A DNA stretch of 64,000 nucleotides, taken from NCBI GenBank assembly GCA_032173965.1, contig CM063283.1:83144743-83208742 (forward strand), in the 5' to 3' direction. Below, in pieces: positions 1 through 11,797 of the stretch. Source of the DNA: Sitta carolinensis (Eukaryota; Chordata; Aves; Passeriformes; Sittidae). Each line of letters starts with the position of its first letter. Position 1 is the first letter of the stretch. The translations under genes were made by a program, and so were the position numbers. The notes under the pieces were generated by a model. The model worked only from the letters and a program-made list of their open reading frames with translations, was not told where the DNA came from and made no database searches.

Positions 1-3000
1 TGTTACTTAAATCTGTCTTGAACCCTAGAAAGCAATTGGCAGCTTCTCTTCTTCGCAGCTTCTTGGGGAAATAAAATATTGCTGTAACTAACTCTGTCAG
101 TTTAGCCAAGTGAAGACTGAAAAAGGTCATGTTCATAATGTGGCCTGATTAAATAGTATCAAATATGGATTACAATTTCTTGAGTTAGCTTTTGCTCAGA
201 ATGAAAATGTGGGTTCTGAAACTGTTTGATCCTTTATAATATTCAATTGAAGATTCAAGGCTGCTTTACATAGTCTCAAAAAAGCTTAATGTCAGTATTA
301 AACATTTTCATCTTGTTTGCAGTTGTAAGTTAAAGAGCCGCTGGGCTTTAAGACCCCTTGGCTTTCAGGAGACTCTTCTTGCAGTTTACAGATTATATGG
401 TGCAGTCAGTTCACTTCATCTTCCTTGGTGTAAAGAAAACAGATGAGTTTTTAATTTAAACTTGTTTTCCAGGTATTAACTTGTCTTTCACAATACTTCC
501 TCAGCGTCCCTTGCTGTTCAGTGGTTTCTTTGGAAGTACCAGAACTGAACATGACAGCAGTGTAAACCCAAGCAAAGCAACACTCCCTTATCTTGGGGTC
601 CAGTGATAGAGGGATCAGATTCCTTTAGAGTAGATCACAGGCACCTTACATACCTCTTGGCCCTGGGTGTTTTCTGTTGGGAGCCTTGTAATGGTGGGAT
701 ATGGTAGTTTTCCGTCGGTTTTCTACACAGGGTATTGAAAAACAGTGTAACTCAACTAAGTGCCAGCCTGGTGTTTCTATAGCATAAAATGGAGTGTAGA
801 TATTTTATGCTTTGAGCTGTAGCATGAAGGCAAGCTTGGATGTACAGAAGCAGTATGAGATGCTGTGGAAGGACTGCATAGGGCAGAAGAAACCAAATTT
901 CATGCAGGTTTATCCATACTACTTTTCTGGAATAGTCTCTATGTAAAAAGTTCCAAAAGAGCACCTGAACCCTGTTCTGGAAAAGTGTAATATAAACAGT
1001 CAAAAACTAAGCCAGAAGTGAACTAAGTTAAATGACTAGACAGGGTTCCAGTGCTCAGGTTTACTTGCAGATCAGATTTTTGTGGTGTTCAAATTGTAGT
1101 TCATGCAGTGTCAATTGGACAGTGTGTTTTGAACTATAAGCAGATACTTCCATAATGCTGTTAAAACACATCTTTGCACAGCAGTTGAAAGGAATTTCTT
1201 CCTTTTCAAAAGGAAGATAATTTGAGTTAAGTGGGATGTCTGCTTTCATGATTGTAATATGGCAAAGAATCTCTTGGTTTAATGTTCTTTACTACTCTCA
1301 AGGGAGGAATGTGTTATGTATGGATATGTGAGGTACCACTTAAAGACTAGTTTCTTCCTTCTTATTAGGACTTATTATGAAATGTGGGTTATAGGAGTCT
1401 CACTAAGATGATGAGTAAAAATGATCTGATCTTAAAGTAGGCACAGCATATGAATGAGTTAATGATTTGTTCTTTTTGAGTGTCATTTCAAATTAAATAA
1501 CATCCCTCCTTCCTGGTTATTGTCTTCTCCCTTATCAACGTACTTTTATAGAACACTCATTTCATGGTAGCCTTCATTTTCCTACACTGATCAGGTTAAG
1601 GTATTTTTGTCTGCTTGTGTAGAATAGTCTTTTCTTTACTCTTCATCTTTTTATACTCTTATTTATTATGTAGCTTTTAAGTTTGAGCATAGAAAACAAA
1701 CTCAGGGTACAAGTAAGAACTGTGTATGTACTTTTAGGATTATTACAGTGATACTTCTCTACCTCTTCTGGTGATTTTGTGACATATCTTTGAATTGTGT
1801 TTGTTTTCTTCATAGATCTGTCTTAACTGGACATATTTCTCTTTCTTAGCTGATTCCAACCTAGAAGCTTCTTTTGTAAACAGTTTCTGTTAGTGTCTGA
1901 GTGCATGGCTTTATGTACTAGATTTCTCCCATCTTCTGGGAGAGAATTCTTCTGGGCTGAAGAGAGTCTTGTAGGATGGCCAGTGTTTTTCAAGCTGCTT
2001 ATGACTAATACAAAGTTTCTCAATTTAAAACTTGGGCTTACAAATTTATCAGAAATCCGCTGAATTAAAACCAGCTTGTGTTGATAGAGAACATGTTACA
2101 CATCAGGAGGATCTGGGTGTCTCAACCATTCACTAAAACCTGAAAGAAATCTGGTGGGTTTTTTATCCAGAGCCATCAGAAATATGCAGCATGAGAAAAA
2201 CTGTATTTTCAGATGCACTGTAGCTTGTAGTGTGACTGAATGTAGTGGGATAAGTTTCATCTGTTTCTGAATGAACAGTCTCATGGATATTGGTGATATA
2301 TGTGTTTGTAGGAGTCCATTTGGAATCAAGAAGGGTTGAGAAGATAAATTGCAGAACACCAAGCAGGAAAAAAAATTGCTTTGTGTTTCTTCAGTGCTCT
2401 GTTCACTTTCCATTTCTTTCCTCTCTATACTGGTGAAATATTTTTGTATTCTTACCCTCTGTGTGCATCTCTCGCAGCAAAATCCATGGGAATTTACTTG
2501 CATGCCAGTTGTAGGGACCTCCATCAAATATTAAAATACCCTTTTTCTGTAGGTGCCTAAGAACACATTACCTGTGTATCTATATACATACATATTTTTA
2601 TAGTATTTACTCGTTTTTAGAGGCTCCTAGTAAGTATCATAGATGCATATTTAGTCATTTCTTTTAATGAATATAAGAATAACACATATTCAGCTTTCTG
2701 GACAACAGCACAGTCTCTAATCTGTCCCATGTGTGAAAAACTTACCCAGATTTGTCAGTTGAATCTATGAGTAGATAGGGGATGAATTAACTAAATGGGC
2801 TGAAATCAGAAAATCTTAATTAGCCAAGTCATCAGCTGCTTCTTCAGAAACAAGAGAAGTCTTTATCAATAGAATTTCTTTGCTATCCCTCTGTCTTTCC
2901 ATTTTCCTTTAAAGATGAACGGATATAGTACTGATTAGTGACAGATGAACAAAGAATGCTTGGAAGTTAAAGATAAGGTGGTGGTGGTTGGGGGAACTGA

Positions 3001-3050
3001 AAATTCGTATTTATCTGCACGGTGATGCCAGTTGAAATATGTTCTTACAG
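1..3050 (+). other. HERC1: Intron sequence of HERC1, no exon assigned
   Basis: This stretch lies upstream of the first recognised HECT exon and within the presumed gene body. It is AT-rich. I could not assign any exon with confidence, and the short open frames on both strands look random. Confidence 0.6.
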
Positions 3051-3220
3051 TTACTTTTATCATGTGCTTACTCAAAAGGTAAAACGTTCCAGGAGTAAAG
3101 GAGGCCTGGCTGGACCTGATGGTACAAAGTCAGTGTTTGGACAGATGTGTGCTAAAATGAGTTCCTTTAGCCCTGATAGCCTTCTGCTTCCCCATCGTGT
3201 TTGGAAAGTCAAGTTTGTTG
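3051..3220 (+). CDS. HERC1: HERC1 exon A (start of the HECT region)
   Basis: The exon reads [18 protein letters not shown] and continues to [10 protein letters not shown]. The donor at 3221 is GTAAGA and the exon leaves one base of a Gly codon. The acceptor chosen is the CTTACAG ending at 3050. A weaker AG after CTCAAA, nearer to GTAAAACG, is possible, so the left edge is less certain than the right. Confidence 0.8.
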
Positions 3221-6200
3221 GTAAGAAAATTCTCAACACTCCACCCCTTCCTACTTTGCGTTTAACTTTACAATTCTCTTGGGATTTACTCTTTTGGAGA
3301 ATCTGAAAGAAAGAAGAAAGGGATCCCAAAAAACAATGTATGTGTGTGGGCAGAGGAAGGTGCTTAAAATGTTGGGAAGTAAAAAACCTTTTAAAATGAT
3401 TTTATAAAACCCCTCAAGATTAATGGAAACGTGTCTGTAATTCTCTTCAGGTCCTGGGGCAGCTCTTCTGCTTACAGCAAATGTTCTGTGAAACCTAAAC
3501 CTAATTTTTCAGCTGTCTGAATCGGCAAATAATCCTGGCTAGCTTGTTTTACTGGTAGGGTTGTTTTTGCAATTCACCTATCACTCTGAGCTTTTAAATA
3601 AACAATATTTTAGATTGAAGAGCCTTTTATTTATTGTATATGGGGTAAAAAAAACCCCTGCTTTAAAATGCCACTCATGAAAAAGAAACGCTATTCCTTT
3701 TCTATTTCTGTTGTATTTTATTGTGATGAGCATACAGCACAAAATATTTTTTGCACTCTGTCAAAATAGTACTTTTGGCATTGTGATGTGTCGTATAATC
3801 TAAATAATACGTTTTGCAGTGAACTGCAAACACCCAAATACAGATCCAGACTTCTAGAGTTTTCATGTGAAGGGATACAACACTGGAGTTTTTAGTGAAC
3901 TTTTGTTTACTCAATTATCCCCAGAGAGGAAATACAGTTTGTTTCAGTACTTCACTTATTTTTGAAAGAACATTTAATTTTTAGCCTTTTTTTCTTCTCC
4001 AAGGTGAATCTGTGGATGATTGTGGTGGAGGTTATAGTGAATCAATAGCAGAAATGTGTGAAGAACTTCAGAATGGGCTGACCCCTCTGTTAATTGTGAC
4101 ACCAAATGGAAGAGATGAATCTGGAGCAAACAGAGATTGTTTCCTATTAAATCCTGCTGCCAAGTCCCTTCTGCATATGAACATGTTTCGCTTCCTTGGT
4201 AATTTCTTAGCAACTTTGTGGCATTCTGTGTGCTTTATGTGTAGTCAGAATATTAGGAGTCTTAACAAAACCAATAAACAATGTTTAAACTTACAGGAGT
4301 ACTTTTGGGCATTGCTATCCGGACTGGCAGCCCTCTGAGCCTCAACCTAGCTGAGCCAGTGTGGAAACAGCTTGCAGGAATGAACCTAACAATTGCTGAT
4401 CTCAGCGAGGTGAGAAGGAAGTTCCTGGGTAGGATATAGCGTACAGAAGGCAAGCAGACTCTAGCATAAACTTCTCAATTTATTGGTCTCCTTGGGTTTT
4501 TTGTGCTTGTATTTTGACTGGCCTTTTATATTTTGAGCCAGTATACGAGGATGATTTGTGCTGACTCTTAAAACTGTAAATTTAAGTTGTTCAAGAGTAG
4601 TTAAATAATCTATTTGAATTCTAAAGCATTCTCAAATCTTCTCATGGGTTTGACTAGGCAAACTTTATGGTCCAATTCCTACCTCCCAGTAGACCTTTCT
4701 GTAGCTGTTACTGTCGTACCAAGATGCAACAGCTTTGATTTGAGGGCATGTGCCTGCACTATTTTGAAGTAAAAGAAAGTAAGTTCAAACTGTTAATAAT
4801 TTGTGCTCACATACTGAATTTCACAAGCTTTCAATTTCTGTTTATCAAGCTCAGTAAATGTGGAGGTAATAGGAGGAGTAAATGTTAGGTCTTCATTATG
4901 AAGAAAAGTTCCTTCTCAAACACTGTCATGTAGAAATGTACTTCCTTTAAAAGCATTGAGCCATTTGCTTGTCAATGAGGGGATTTCTTTTGTACCAAAC
5001 CCAGTCGTGGTAGGGATGATTATGCTTTTAAGCTTTAAATCCATTTTCTTGTATGATACACTTTCTTGGCAAATGCCCTCCAAAAAGATTAAAATCTAGA
5101 ATACGTGCACTCTCCCACATCCAACATAATGAAATTTTATGTAAAGTACTAAGCCATTTTATGACTTTGAGTTCATGTTAGATGAATTGTGGTCAGACGT
5201 TGGTCAAAGCTTTTGGTAGGTGACACATGATGCGCTTCTTTTGGTGTGCAAGAGATGCTGTTGTATAGTGCCAGTAAACTGGCTTTAACTTGGATTTCTT
5301 ACTTTCAAAGGTTGATAAAGATTTTATTCCTGGACTTATGTACATTCGAGACAATGAAGCTACTTCAGAAGAATTTGAAGCTATGAGCCTCCCATTCACT
5401 GTGCCTAATGCAAGTGGTCAGGATATTCAGTTGAGTTCCAAGTACACACATATTACACTGGATAACAGAGCAGAATATGTGAGGCTGGCAATAAACTACA
5501 GGTTTGTTGAATAAACCATTAAAATTACTGACATGAATATGCGTTTTATTATATATATATATATATGTGTGTGTGTATATATATGTGTGTGTGTATATAT
5601 ATGTGTGTGTGTATATATATGTGTGTGTATATATATATGTGTGTGTGTATATATATATCAGCTTTTACATAATATGCTGCTCGAGCTTGTCATATACAAG
5701 TATTTTAATATTTTCATGTGATTACAGTGTTGATTTTCTGATTTCAATTACTGTATCTAAGGAGAAAAATCTTAAACTTAATTTATAGGATGCAGAATAA
5801 ACGAGCAGGTGTGCCTCTAGATTTGTCCTGACAAAGCAGTTTAGGCAGCCAGCTTTACTGGTGGAGAAATATCCCATGCATCTAATTCTTCCTATGGGCT
5901 AAAGTAATAGGCATGATCAGTAAGCTCCTTGTGAAGAGAGCTTGGATCTAGTACTGCTGCACTCATACCTTTTCATATCATCAACTGCAGTCAAGGTGAA
6001 TTCTTATTCCAAGTTGGAACGTACAAACCAAAATGTTCATTCCTTGGGTAGGACACTGATGCACACCCATGGGTGCCACAGGCTGAACATTGCACAGAAA
6101 TCAGTGGGAAGTAACTGCTCAGTGTTTGAGAGGACTGCCCTTTGGTTGCTTATGTGGCCAGGTAGTTAATCTACGAGTGCATCTCAGAAACAGTCATAAG

Positions 6201-9069
6201 CGTCTTGTATCTGAAGCAGTGGGCCTAGTGCCTACTGAAGTATGTAAATTTAGATAATTTGGATAAAAAACTGGTTTAGGCTTGTTTTATTCAATCCAGC
6301 ATATATTCCCCTTCCTTAGAGAGTGTTTGAGCAAGACTATATCATCACAGTCTCATATACTTGCTTATTAGTTAGTTTGTAATTACAGTGTCTGTCAACA
6401 ATTATAAATTACAGCCTTAGTTTCTTTTTTTTCCCCACTGTAAGTAGTTATGAACCAATACTTAGACCTGTTTCTGACAGTAAAGAGAGAGGTTTCCTTT
6501 GGAGCTGATACTTCTTTGAAGAAATGTCTTTGCTTTCTTGCCAGTTCTGGCTGTCCTCAGAGGACATGAGCAATTCTAAAGCATTTTACAGTTAAAAGGC
6601 CTTGTGGAGAAACATTTCAAGGCTTAAAGCATCAAGATTTTTAACTAGATGAAGCCCTTGAGAGGGAAAACTAGTACCTGAATAGAATCTCTGTGGAAAA
6701 GTGGATGCAGAGGACCAAACTTGTCCTGACATCTTTGTTTATTTTGGTGATGACTAACCTGAGGACAGCACTTGTAAGAGATATGTCTCTGTTTTGAAGG
6801 GCTCTGTAAAACATCTCAGAAATTATTTGACAGGGAAAAAAATAAGCCAAACACAAATCATGTGTGGCATCAGAAGCAGCAAAATGTTACTTACCTGTGC
6901 CTGTCACGAAATAAAAAAACCCTACTGTCCTCTCAGACATCCTATTTTAGTTCAGAGCCTTTTTTTCTAATACAATAACAGCTGTCTAGTGCTGAAATGT
7001 TTGAAGTTAGTGTTTCAAGATACAGCTACTCTTTTGCCAAGAGCATATTGTTTCCAAATGGGATATTGGTTTGCTTTTGCCAGGCATAGTACATGAATAA
7101 TACTGGAAATAAAGTATCTAAAACATTGGGAGATATCTCCTCCATATTGAGCTTGATGTGCAATAGAAATTAGTGCAGAAAGTAAAATATCTTGGATTAA
7201 ATGTTTGTTAATGTTCTTTGGTACTTAGCTGGACATTTGAGGAGAATAGTTGAAGTTGCTTAGATAACACAGTAATTGCTATAAATAATTGCTAGAAATG
7301 ATATTCACAGAAACTCTGAAAATGTTTCTTTACAGGCTTCATGAATTTGATGAACAGGTTGCAGCAGTTCGTGAGGGGATGGCCCGTGTTGTTCCAGTTC
7401 CTCTACTTTCACTCTTTACAGGATATGAACTGGAAACTATGGTATCAATTTCTGCTTTGTTACTTCTCTCAGATTAATCTTGGAGTGAGATTATTTACTC
7501 ATATGTTCTACTAATACAATCCCCACATTAAATGTTGTTTACAATGATTGCTGTGTAGTTGAAAACACCAGTTCAAAGAAAGACCAGGAAATGTTTAATT
7601 GCCCTCTTGGTGTTTTGATGTAGCTCAGCAGTGATGTAATGAATTATTTCAGGAAGAAACAAAACAAGCAAATCTAAAAAAAACCCCACACTGGCACAGA
7701 TGCCAGTGATCTCATGGCAGTGATCTAGAAACTAAATTGGAGATACTTGTCCTAAATTCAGGAGTATGAAAAAAGTTCATTACTGTACCCTGATGGGAAG
7801 ATGTATATTTAGTATTATTGTATTAGGAGGCTATGCATTACATTTCAAAGATCTGAATGCTGCTTGTCTACATAAAAGCCAATTACATATTTTAAAGGAA
7901 GGGAGGGAACAAATCACTTGTAATTGATTTGATCAATTTTATAGCCTAGAACTGTATTTTATTTTTCAGGTATGTGGAAGCCCAGATATTCCACTTCATC
8001 TCCTGAAATCTGTAGCAACTTACAAAGGCATTGAACCAACTGCTTCCTTGATACAGTGGTTCTGGGAAGTGATGGAGTCCTTCTCCAACACGGAGCGATC
8101 TCTCTTCCTGCGTTTTGTGTGGGGCAGAACAAGACTGCCCAGGACTATTGCAGACTTTAGGGGAGGGACTTTGTTATTCAGGTAAGATGTGTGGGATGGG
8201 GAAGGTTGGGGACATCTTAAAAAGCAGGTAGTGGAGAAGTAGCAGCATGACTAACAAAAGTCTGATTGATTAAACTGTTCTGCAGATTTACATTGTAGAT
8301 TCCACAGTGCAGCAGTTGAATTCTGTGACAGTTATATAATGTATAGAACTATTCTTCTCTTGATTTGATCAAGTGGATATTAATTTAATTTCCCAACCAT
8401 TTGTTTCTGTGAGTTTTGATAGTTTTCCACTGTCAGTCAACTGTTTTTGCTGTAATTTATTTAGCATTTCATTCAGTTTAGTTAATAATTTCAGCTAAAT
8501 TAAAGCCAGTAATCTTCAAATGATATCTCCTGAAGCAATAGTCTTTTTTAGATTTCTCCCAACCACATATCCATAATCAAAGCAGCTCATACCTGTCTGG
8601 TTTTATTTATTGATTTACTGGAGGGGAAATGGGTTTGGCCTCTTCATTGTTCTTTTAAGAAACTTTAGCATCAGAATCAAAATTATAACAAACTGCTAAT
8701 AGAGAAGTCCCAATTGTTGGTACTTACTTGTGTTTTGGGACAGTGAATCAAAAATAATAAAAAAAAATAATGCTTTTTTTCTTTTTTTGTTAACAGGTAT
8801 TGGATAAATATAATCCTCCAGACCACTTCCTTCCTGAGTCATACACGTGCTTCTTTCTCCTGAAGCTGCCCAGGTATTCCTGTAAGCAGGTCCTAGAGGA
8901 GAAACTAAAGTATGCCATTCACTTCTGCAAGTCCATAGACACTGACGACTATGCCCGCATAGCGCTGACGGGAGAGCCGGCCGCCGATGACAGTAGTGAT
9001 GACTCTGATAATGAAGATGCAGATTCTTTTGCTTCAGATTCTACACAGGACTACTTAACAGGCCACTGA
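3051..9069 (+). CDS. HERC1: HERC1 3' end: HECT E3 ubiquitin ligase domain (seven exons, one frameshift)
   Basis: The joined exons (3051-3220, 4004-4198, 4297-4409, 5311-5501, 7336-7441, 7970-8181, 8797-9069) encode about 419 C-terminal residues of the giant HECT ligase HERC1. HERC1 transfers ubiquitin from an E2 to substrates through a thioester cysteine and also carries RCC1-like domains, which would lie upstream of this window. Visible HECT landmarks are [17 protein letters not shown], a VCGSPDIPL segment and the catalytic SYTCFF, with the Cys codon at 8848-8850. The protein ends in an acidic tail and STQDYLTGH. From memory this is the HERC1 ending, whereas HERC2 ends in EGSDTDY. All introns are GT-AG and all phases agree except that exon 7970-8181 is one base short, which frameshifts the message before the catalytic Cys. 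The 5' part of the gene is outside the window or unrecognised. Confidence 0.9.
4004..4198 (+). CDS. HERC1: HERC1 exon B (HECT N-lobe)
   Basis: The acceptor is a pyrimidine-rich tract ending in CCAAG at 4003, and the donor GTAATT starts at 4199. The exon encodes [14 protein letters not shown] through LLIVTPNG to HMNMFRFLG, the typical start of a HECT fold. It enters and leaves in phase 1, matching both neighbours. Confidence 0.92.
4297..4409 (+). CDS. HERC1: HERC1 exon C (HECT N-lobe)
   Basis: The intron before it is only 98 bases long, with the acceptor TTACAG ending at 4296. The exon encodes [20 protein letters not shown] and then a segment ending in ADLSE. The donor is GTGAGA at 4410. It closes in phase 0. 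Confidence 0.92.
5311..5501 (+). CDS. HERC1: HERC1 exon D (HECT N-lobe)
   Basis: The acceptor CTTTCAAAG ends at 5310. The exon encodes [20 protein letters not shown] and continues to [10 protein letters not shown]. The donor at 5502 is GTTTGT, a weak match to consensus. It leaves two bases of an Arg codon that exon E completes. A TA/TG microsatellite starts about 50 bases after the donor. Confidence 0.92.
5549..5658. repeat. Compound TA/TG microsatellite with an 18-bp higher-order unit
   Basis: Alternating blocks of (TA)4-5 and (TG)4-5 repeat with a period near 18 bases, about five times, inside the HERC1 intron after exon D. The repeat creates spurious YICVCV-type open frames. Confidence 0.95.
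7336..7441 (+). CDS. HERC1: HERC1 exon E (HECT N-lobe)
   Basis: The acceptor is CTTTACAG ending at 7335. The exon encodes [20 protein letters not shown] and ends in GYELETM, a segment conserved between HERC1 and HERC2. The donor is GTATCA at 7442, and the exon closes in phase 0. Confidence 0.92.
7970..8181 (+). pseudogene. HERC1: HERC1 exon F with a one-base deletion
   Basis: The exon runs from the acceptor TTTTTCAG (ending 7969) to the donor GTAAGA at 8182. It encodes [20 protein letters not shown] and continues to [18 protein letters not shown]. It is 212 bases long. The flanking exons require a length divisible by three, so 213 is expected. After ADFRG the next residues expected from the family, RDFVIQ, appear only if one A is missing near 8164-8165, where AGGGGAGGGAC replaces AGGGGAAGGGAC. 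As written, the frame runs into exon G out of phase and stops at 8861-8863. Confidence 0.85.
8797..9069 (+). CDS. HERC1: HERC1 last coding exon (HECT C-lobe and acidic tail)
   Basis: The acceptor TTAACAG ends at 8796, after a long T-rich tract. In the conserved frame the exon encodes [20 protein letters not shown], which contains the HECT catalytic Cys, then [20 protein letters not shown]. It ends with an Asp/Ser-rich tail and the stop TGA at 9067-9069. The exon itself is fully open and well conserved, but it is read in the wrong frame if the upstream deletion is real. Confidence 0.93.
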   Translation, partial: VLDKYNPPDHFLPESYTCFFLLKLPRYSCKQVLEEKLKYAIHFCKSIDTDDYARIALTGEPAADDSSDDSDNEDADSFASDSTQDYLTGH

Positions 9070-9569
9070 AAAGTGATATAAGGAATAGTTGTTAAAAGCA
9101 CTGAGGCAAAATGCCAAAATGACAATGAAGCCAAGGACAGTCTAGGTTTCAGAATAGAGACAATGTAGTCAGAGGGATGGTAATCTTCTGAACATGGGGA
9201 AAAGTGTGTTTGCTACTCACAGTAGGACTTAAGGATTACAGCTTAATCCATCAGCTTAAAATAAATGGCACAGTATATGGGCATTTAACATTTATTTTAA
9301 GAGCTGAAAATGGCCCCCCATAATGCTGCACTACATTTAGAACCTTTGTGTTTACTGAAGTGTTGTAAATGTTTATATAAATACGGTAGTGCAGCATCCA
9401 AAAGGCAGTGAAACCTTTAAATTGTGGGTGCAATAGGTTTTTTCATATTAAGTGTTGTGTTCTGTGCATCTTCTTGATTGTATATTGGAAATACTGTGCA
9501 ACAACGGAATAGTATTATAAATATTTCAATTAACTTTACTAGAAGTTTGTTAAAAGTTTTTGAACATTG

Positions 9570-9575
9570 AATAAA
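9570..9575 (+). promoter_or_regulatory. HERC1: Polyadenylation signal AATAAA (proximal)
   Basis: A canonical hexamer about 500 bases after the HERC1 stop codon. Confidence 0.55.
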
Positions 9576-9775
9576 CATTATTCCTTGAAATTCTTCTATA
9601 GATAATTAAAAATGGCCAATAGTTTCACCTCCACCCCTGGTTTGTATATTTTAGCTTATGCATTATTTATCTCAAATTTGATACCTTTCTGTGAACAGCA
9701 TCATAATTCTTATCATGGAAAGCGTACTGTATATAATTGGTGCCATGTAAATGCAAAAGTTATAATTTCCCTCTA

Positions 9776-9781
9776 AATAAA
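9776..9781 (+). promoter_or_regulatory. HERC1: Polyadenylation signal AATAAA (distal)
   Basis: A canonical hexamer about 700 bases after the stop, in CTCTAAATAAAAG. It is the likelier main 3' end because no further signal lies nearby. Confidence 0.55.
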
Positions 9782-9800
9782 AGTTCTGCCACCTGAAGAA

Positions 9801-10842
9801 CCAGGATATGTTTTTTCGTGGTAATGCAGCTCGGACATGGGACAACATTGAAACAGCTCTGCTAAGAAATGTTTCTGCTATTTACAGCTTGTGACCAAAC
9901 TGCTTTATCAATAGTAGGTGGATTGCCAGAGATTTTGAGAGCTACAGTAACCTCAAGCAAGTCCAGATAATACGTTAATTGTAGTGATTAGGTACACCTT
10001 GTTTATGCAGTTGTTCCTAAGGCCACTTTTGTTAGTAATGGTGAATTTATTCTTGGGCACTTGGAAAAAACTTTGAGAAAGCGTAAGTGTCATGAAGTAC
10101 CTGAATAGGAGGAGAAGAGTCTGATGACACTCATGTAACATCGTATCACAGAAAATTTAGTCACCTTACAAGGCCTGGTCATGACACATTGGCACAGGAC
10201 AAGCTGATCATGATCCACTCCTGACCACGCAGTTTATGCACCAGTTTTTCAAAACAGGAGAATAAGATTAATTGTTCCTAAGCACTAATATTTTACTTTA
10301 AAATTTATTAGTAGGTGATGTCATACCATTGCTTCTGTAATTATTAGGATAGGTATATGTGAATATACAACATTTTACAATTATGAATGAATTCATTCTT
10401 TTTTAGTGTGTACATTTGACTTATGTTCCAACTAGATTAAATATCAGCTGTGATCATGAACTAAGTTTTCATGAGACAAGCTTGGTATTTCAGTGTAGTG
10501 GTAAAACTATTGGTAGTTAGTTAGATATCAGTAGTTTGAAATACGTTACCTTTAGAGTCCTCTGTTTAGTGTTAAAGATCTCTTGCAATAAATGCCCCTT
10601 TCCTGATCTTCCATCTCATTGGAAGTTCCAGAAGTCAGGCCTGTGCTCTGTGCAAGTTTTGTCTGTCTCCTGGTGAAAAATGCTGTGTCTTCTTTAGTCT
10701 TCAAGATGCAAACCTCAAAAACCTTTAAGAAACCTCTTTTATCTTTGCTGCTGCATTTCTCCTGAGGGTAAGGAGTGAAGAAGTAGTACAGAAGTGCTCT
10801 TGTGGTTGTCTGCTGCCCTTCATCATGCTAACACCAAAACCC
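9801..10842. other. Intergenic, nothing recognised
   Basis: AT-rich sequence between the end of HERC1 and the first LTR. No exon, known repeat or RNA gene was recognised. Confidence 0.5.
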
Positions 10843-11442
10843 TGTAGGCATCCAGCTCAATCAAAGAGATTCTGAAGTCAGCTTTTCAGGAGAGGGGATG
10901 ATTGAGTGTCCTGGTTTATTCAACAGGCAAAGCACTCCCCAGTACAACAAATGAACAATCCTAAACAACACAACCTTTCGCCGCTTGGAAGAGATGACAA
11001 ATTCACAAAGTCTCTCCCATGGGGTGCAGCTCGGCTCCCTCAGTCCGTGCCAGTCCCTGGCACTGGGAAATGCCGGGCACAGGCCGGGCCTGGTGGGACA
11101 CAGGTGTGAGATCCTGGTGCTCTGCTGGGTTTTAGTCCAGAGCAGGTTTGAACAGTTCCAAGGAAAAGGGAAAAAAGCCCACAGTCCGGAAAACTTCTCT
11201 GCCTCAGTTAGCCAAAAACTAAAAAAAAAGCAAAGGAGAGTTCTTGTCCCACTGTCTCCATGCTTCATACAACACAGTCCAGGAGCAGAATGTGTAGGAG
11301 TCAGTGCAGTTTCTGTAAACAAACTTGGTGCTTCTCTTTCTCCCTGCTCTGCTCTCAAAGCCAGTTTTAAAGGTACAGATCACAATATCCAACACAGATC
11401 AGATGACTGGGGATACAAGCATCATGAAGTCACCCTAGGACA
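10843..11442 (-). mobile_element. Retroviral LTR, probably solo, ERVK-like, minus orientation
   Basis: Read on the minus strand the element starts TGTCCTAGGGTGACTTCATG at 11442, a start I associate with passerine endogenous retrovirus LTRs. It has a minus-strand AATAAA (plus-strand 10915-10920) where the polyadenylation signal of an LTR should lie. The left end is placed at TGTAGG by the need for TG...CA termini and is uncertain. I found no matching target duplication. No viral coding sequence is attached. Confidence 0.65.
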
Positions 11443-11797
11443 ATGAGTCATGCACAAATCTCAGTACAGGGTCTTTGGCACTTCAACTTGGTCATTCTTG
11501 AATTTCAAGGGCCCATTTCAGAAGCATATGGACTACTGTAACATGAAGTTTATAACTTGCTTAATAGGAAAGAAAAACAATGTCAGGGTTTTCTATCTGA
11601 GAAAAGCAAAAAGGAAGTATGCTTAATGTAAGGAAGCTGTGCATTGTTGCACTGAACATTGCATTGTTGCATCCAAGTGCATTGAACTGTAAAAGAAGTT
11701 TCTTAGACCTCCTTCTTTGCTTTCCCATCCTAACAGAAGAGTGGCAGGTGCCTTTTTACAGTGTGATGCTTGTCACCTGTGGCTTGACATGCAGCAT
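11443..11797. other. Intergenic, nothing recognised
   Basis: Short non-coding stretch between an LTR and a CR1 copy. A small local duplication of GCATTGTTGCA occurs near 11640-11670. Confidence 0.5.

Larger units (their letters stand above)
9070..9800 (+). other. HERC1: HERC1 3' UTR
   Basis: AT-rich sequence follows the stop codon without splice-like structure and contains two AATAAA signals. The end is inferred as roughly 15-25 bases after the second signal. Confidence 0.7.

Noticed and set aside
303..437. Possible further HERC1 exon after the acceptor TTGTTTGCAG
   Set aside because: An open frame without ATG (containing WALRPLGFQETLLAVYRLYG) looks protein-like, but the donor is unclear and I cannot match it to HERC1 from memory. 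Aligning the full HERC1 protein would settle it.
5533..5788. Open frames with repeated YICVCV
   Set aside because: They are translations of the TA/TG microsatellite in a HERC1 intron.
10861..11446. Open frames of 153-165 codons on both strands
   Set aside because: They lie within the LTR at 10.84-11.44 kb and resemble no protein family.
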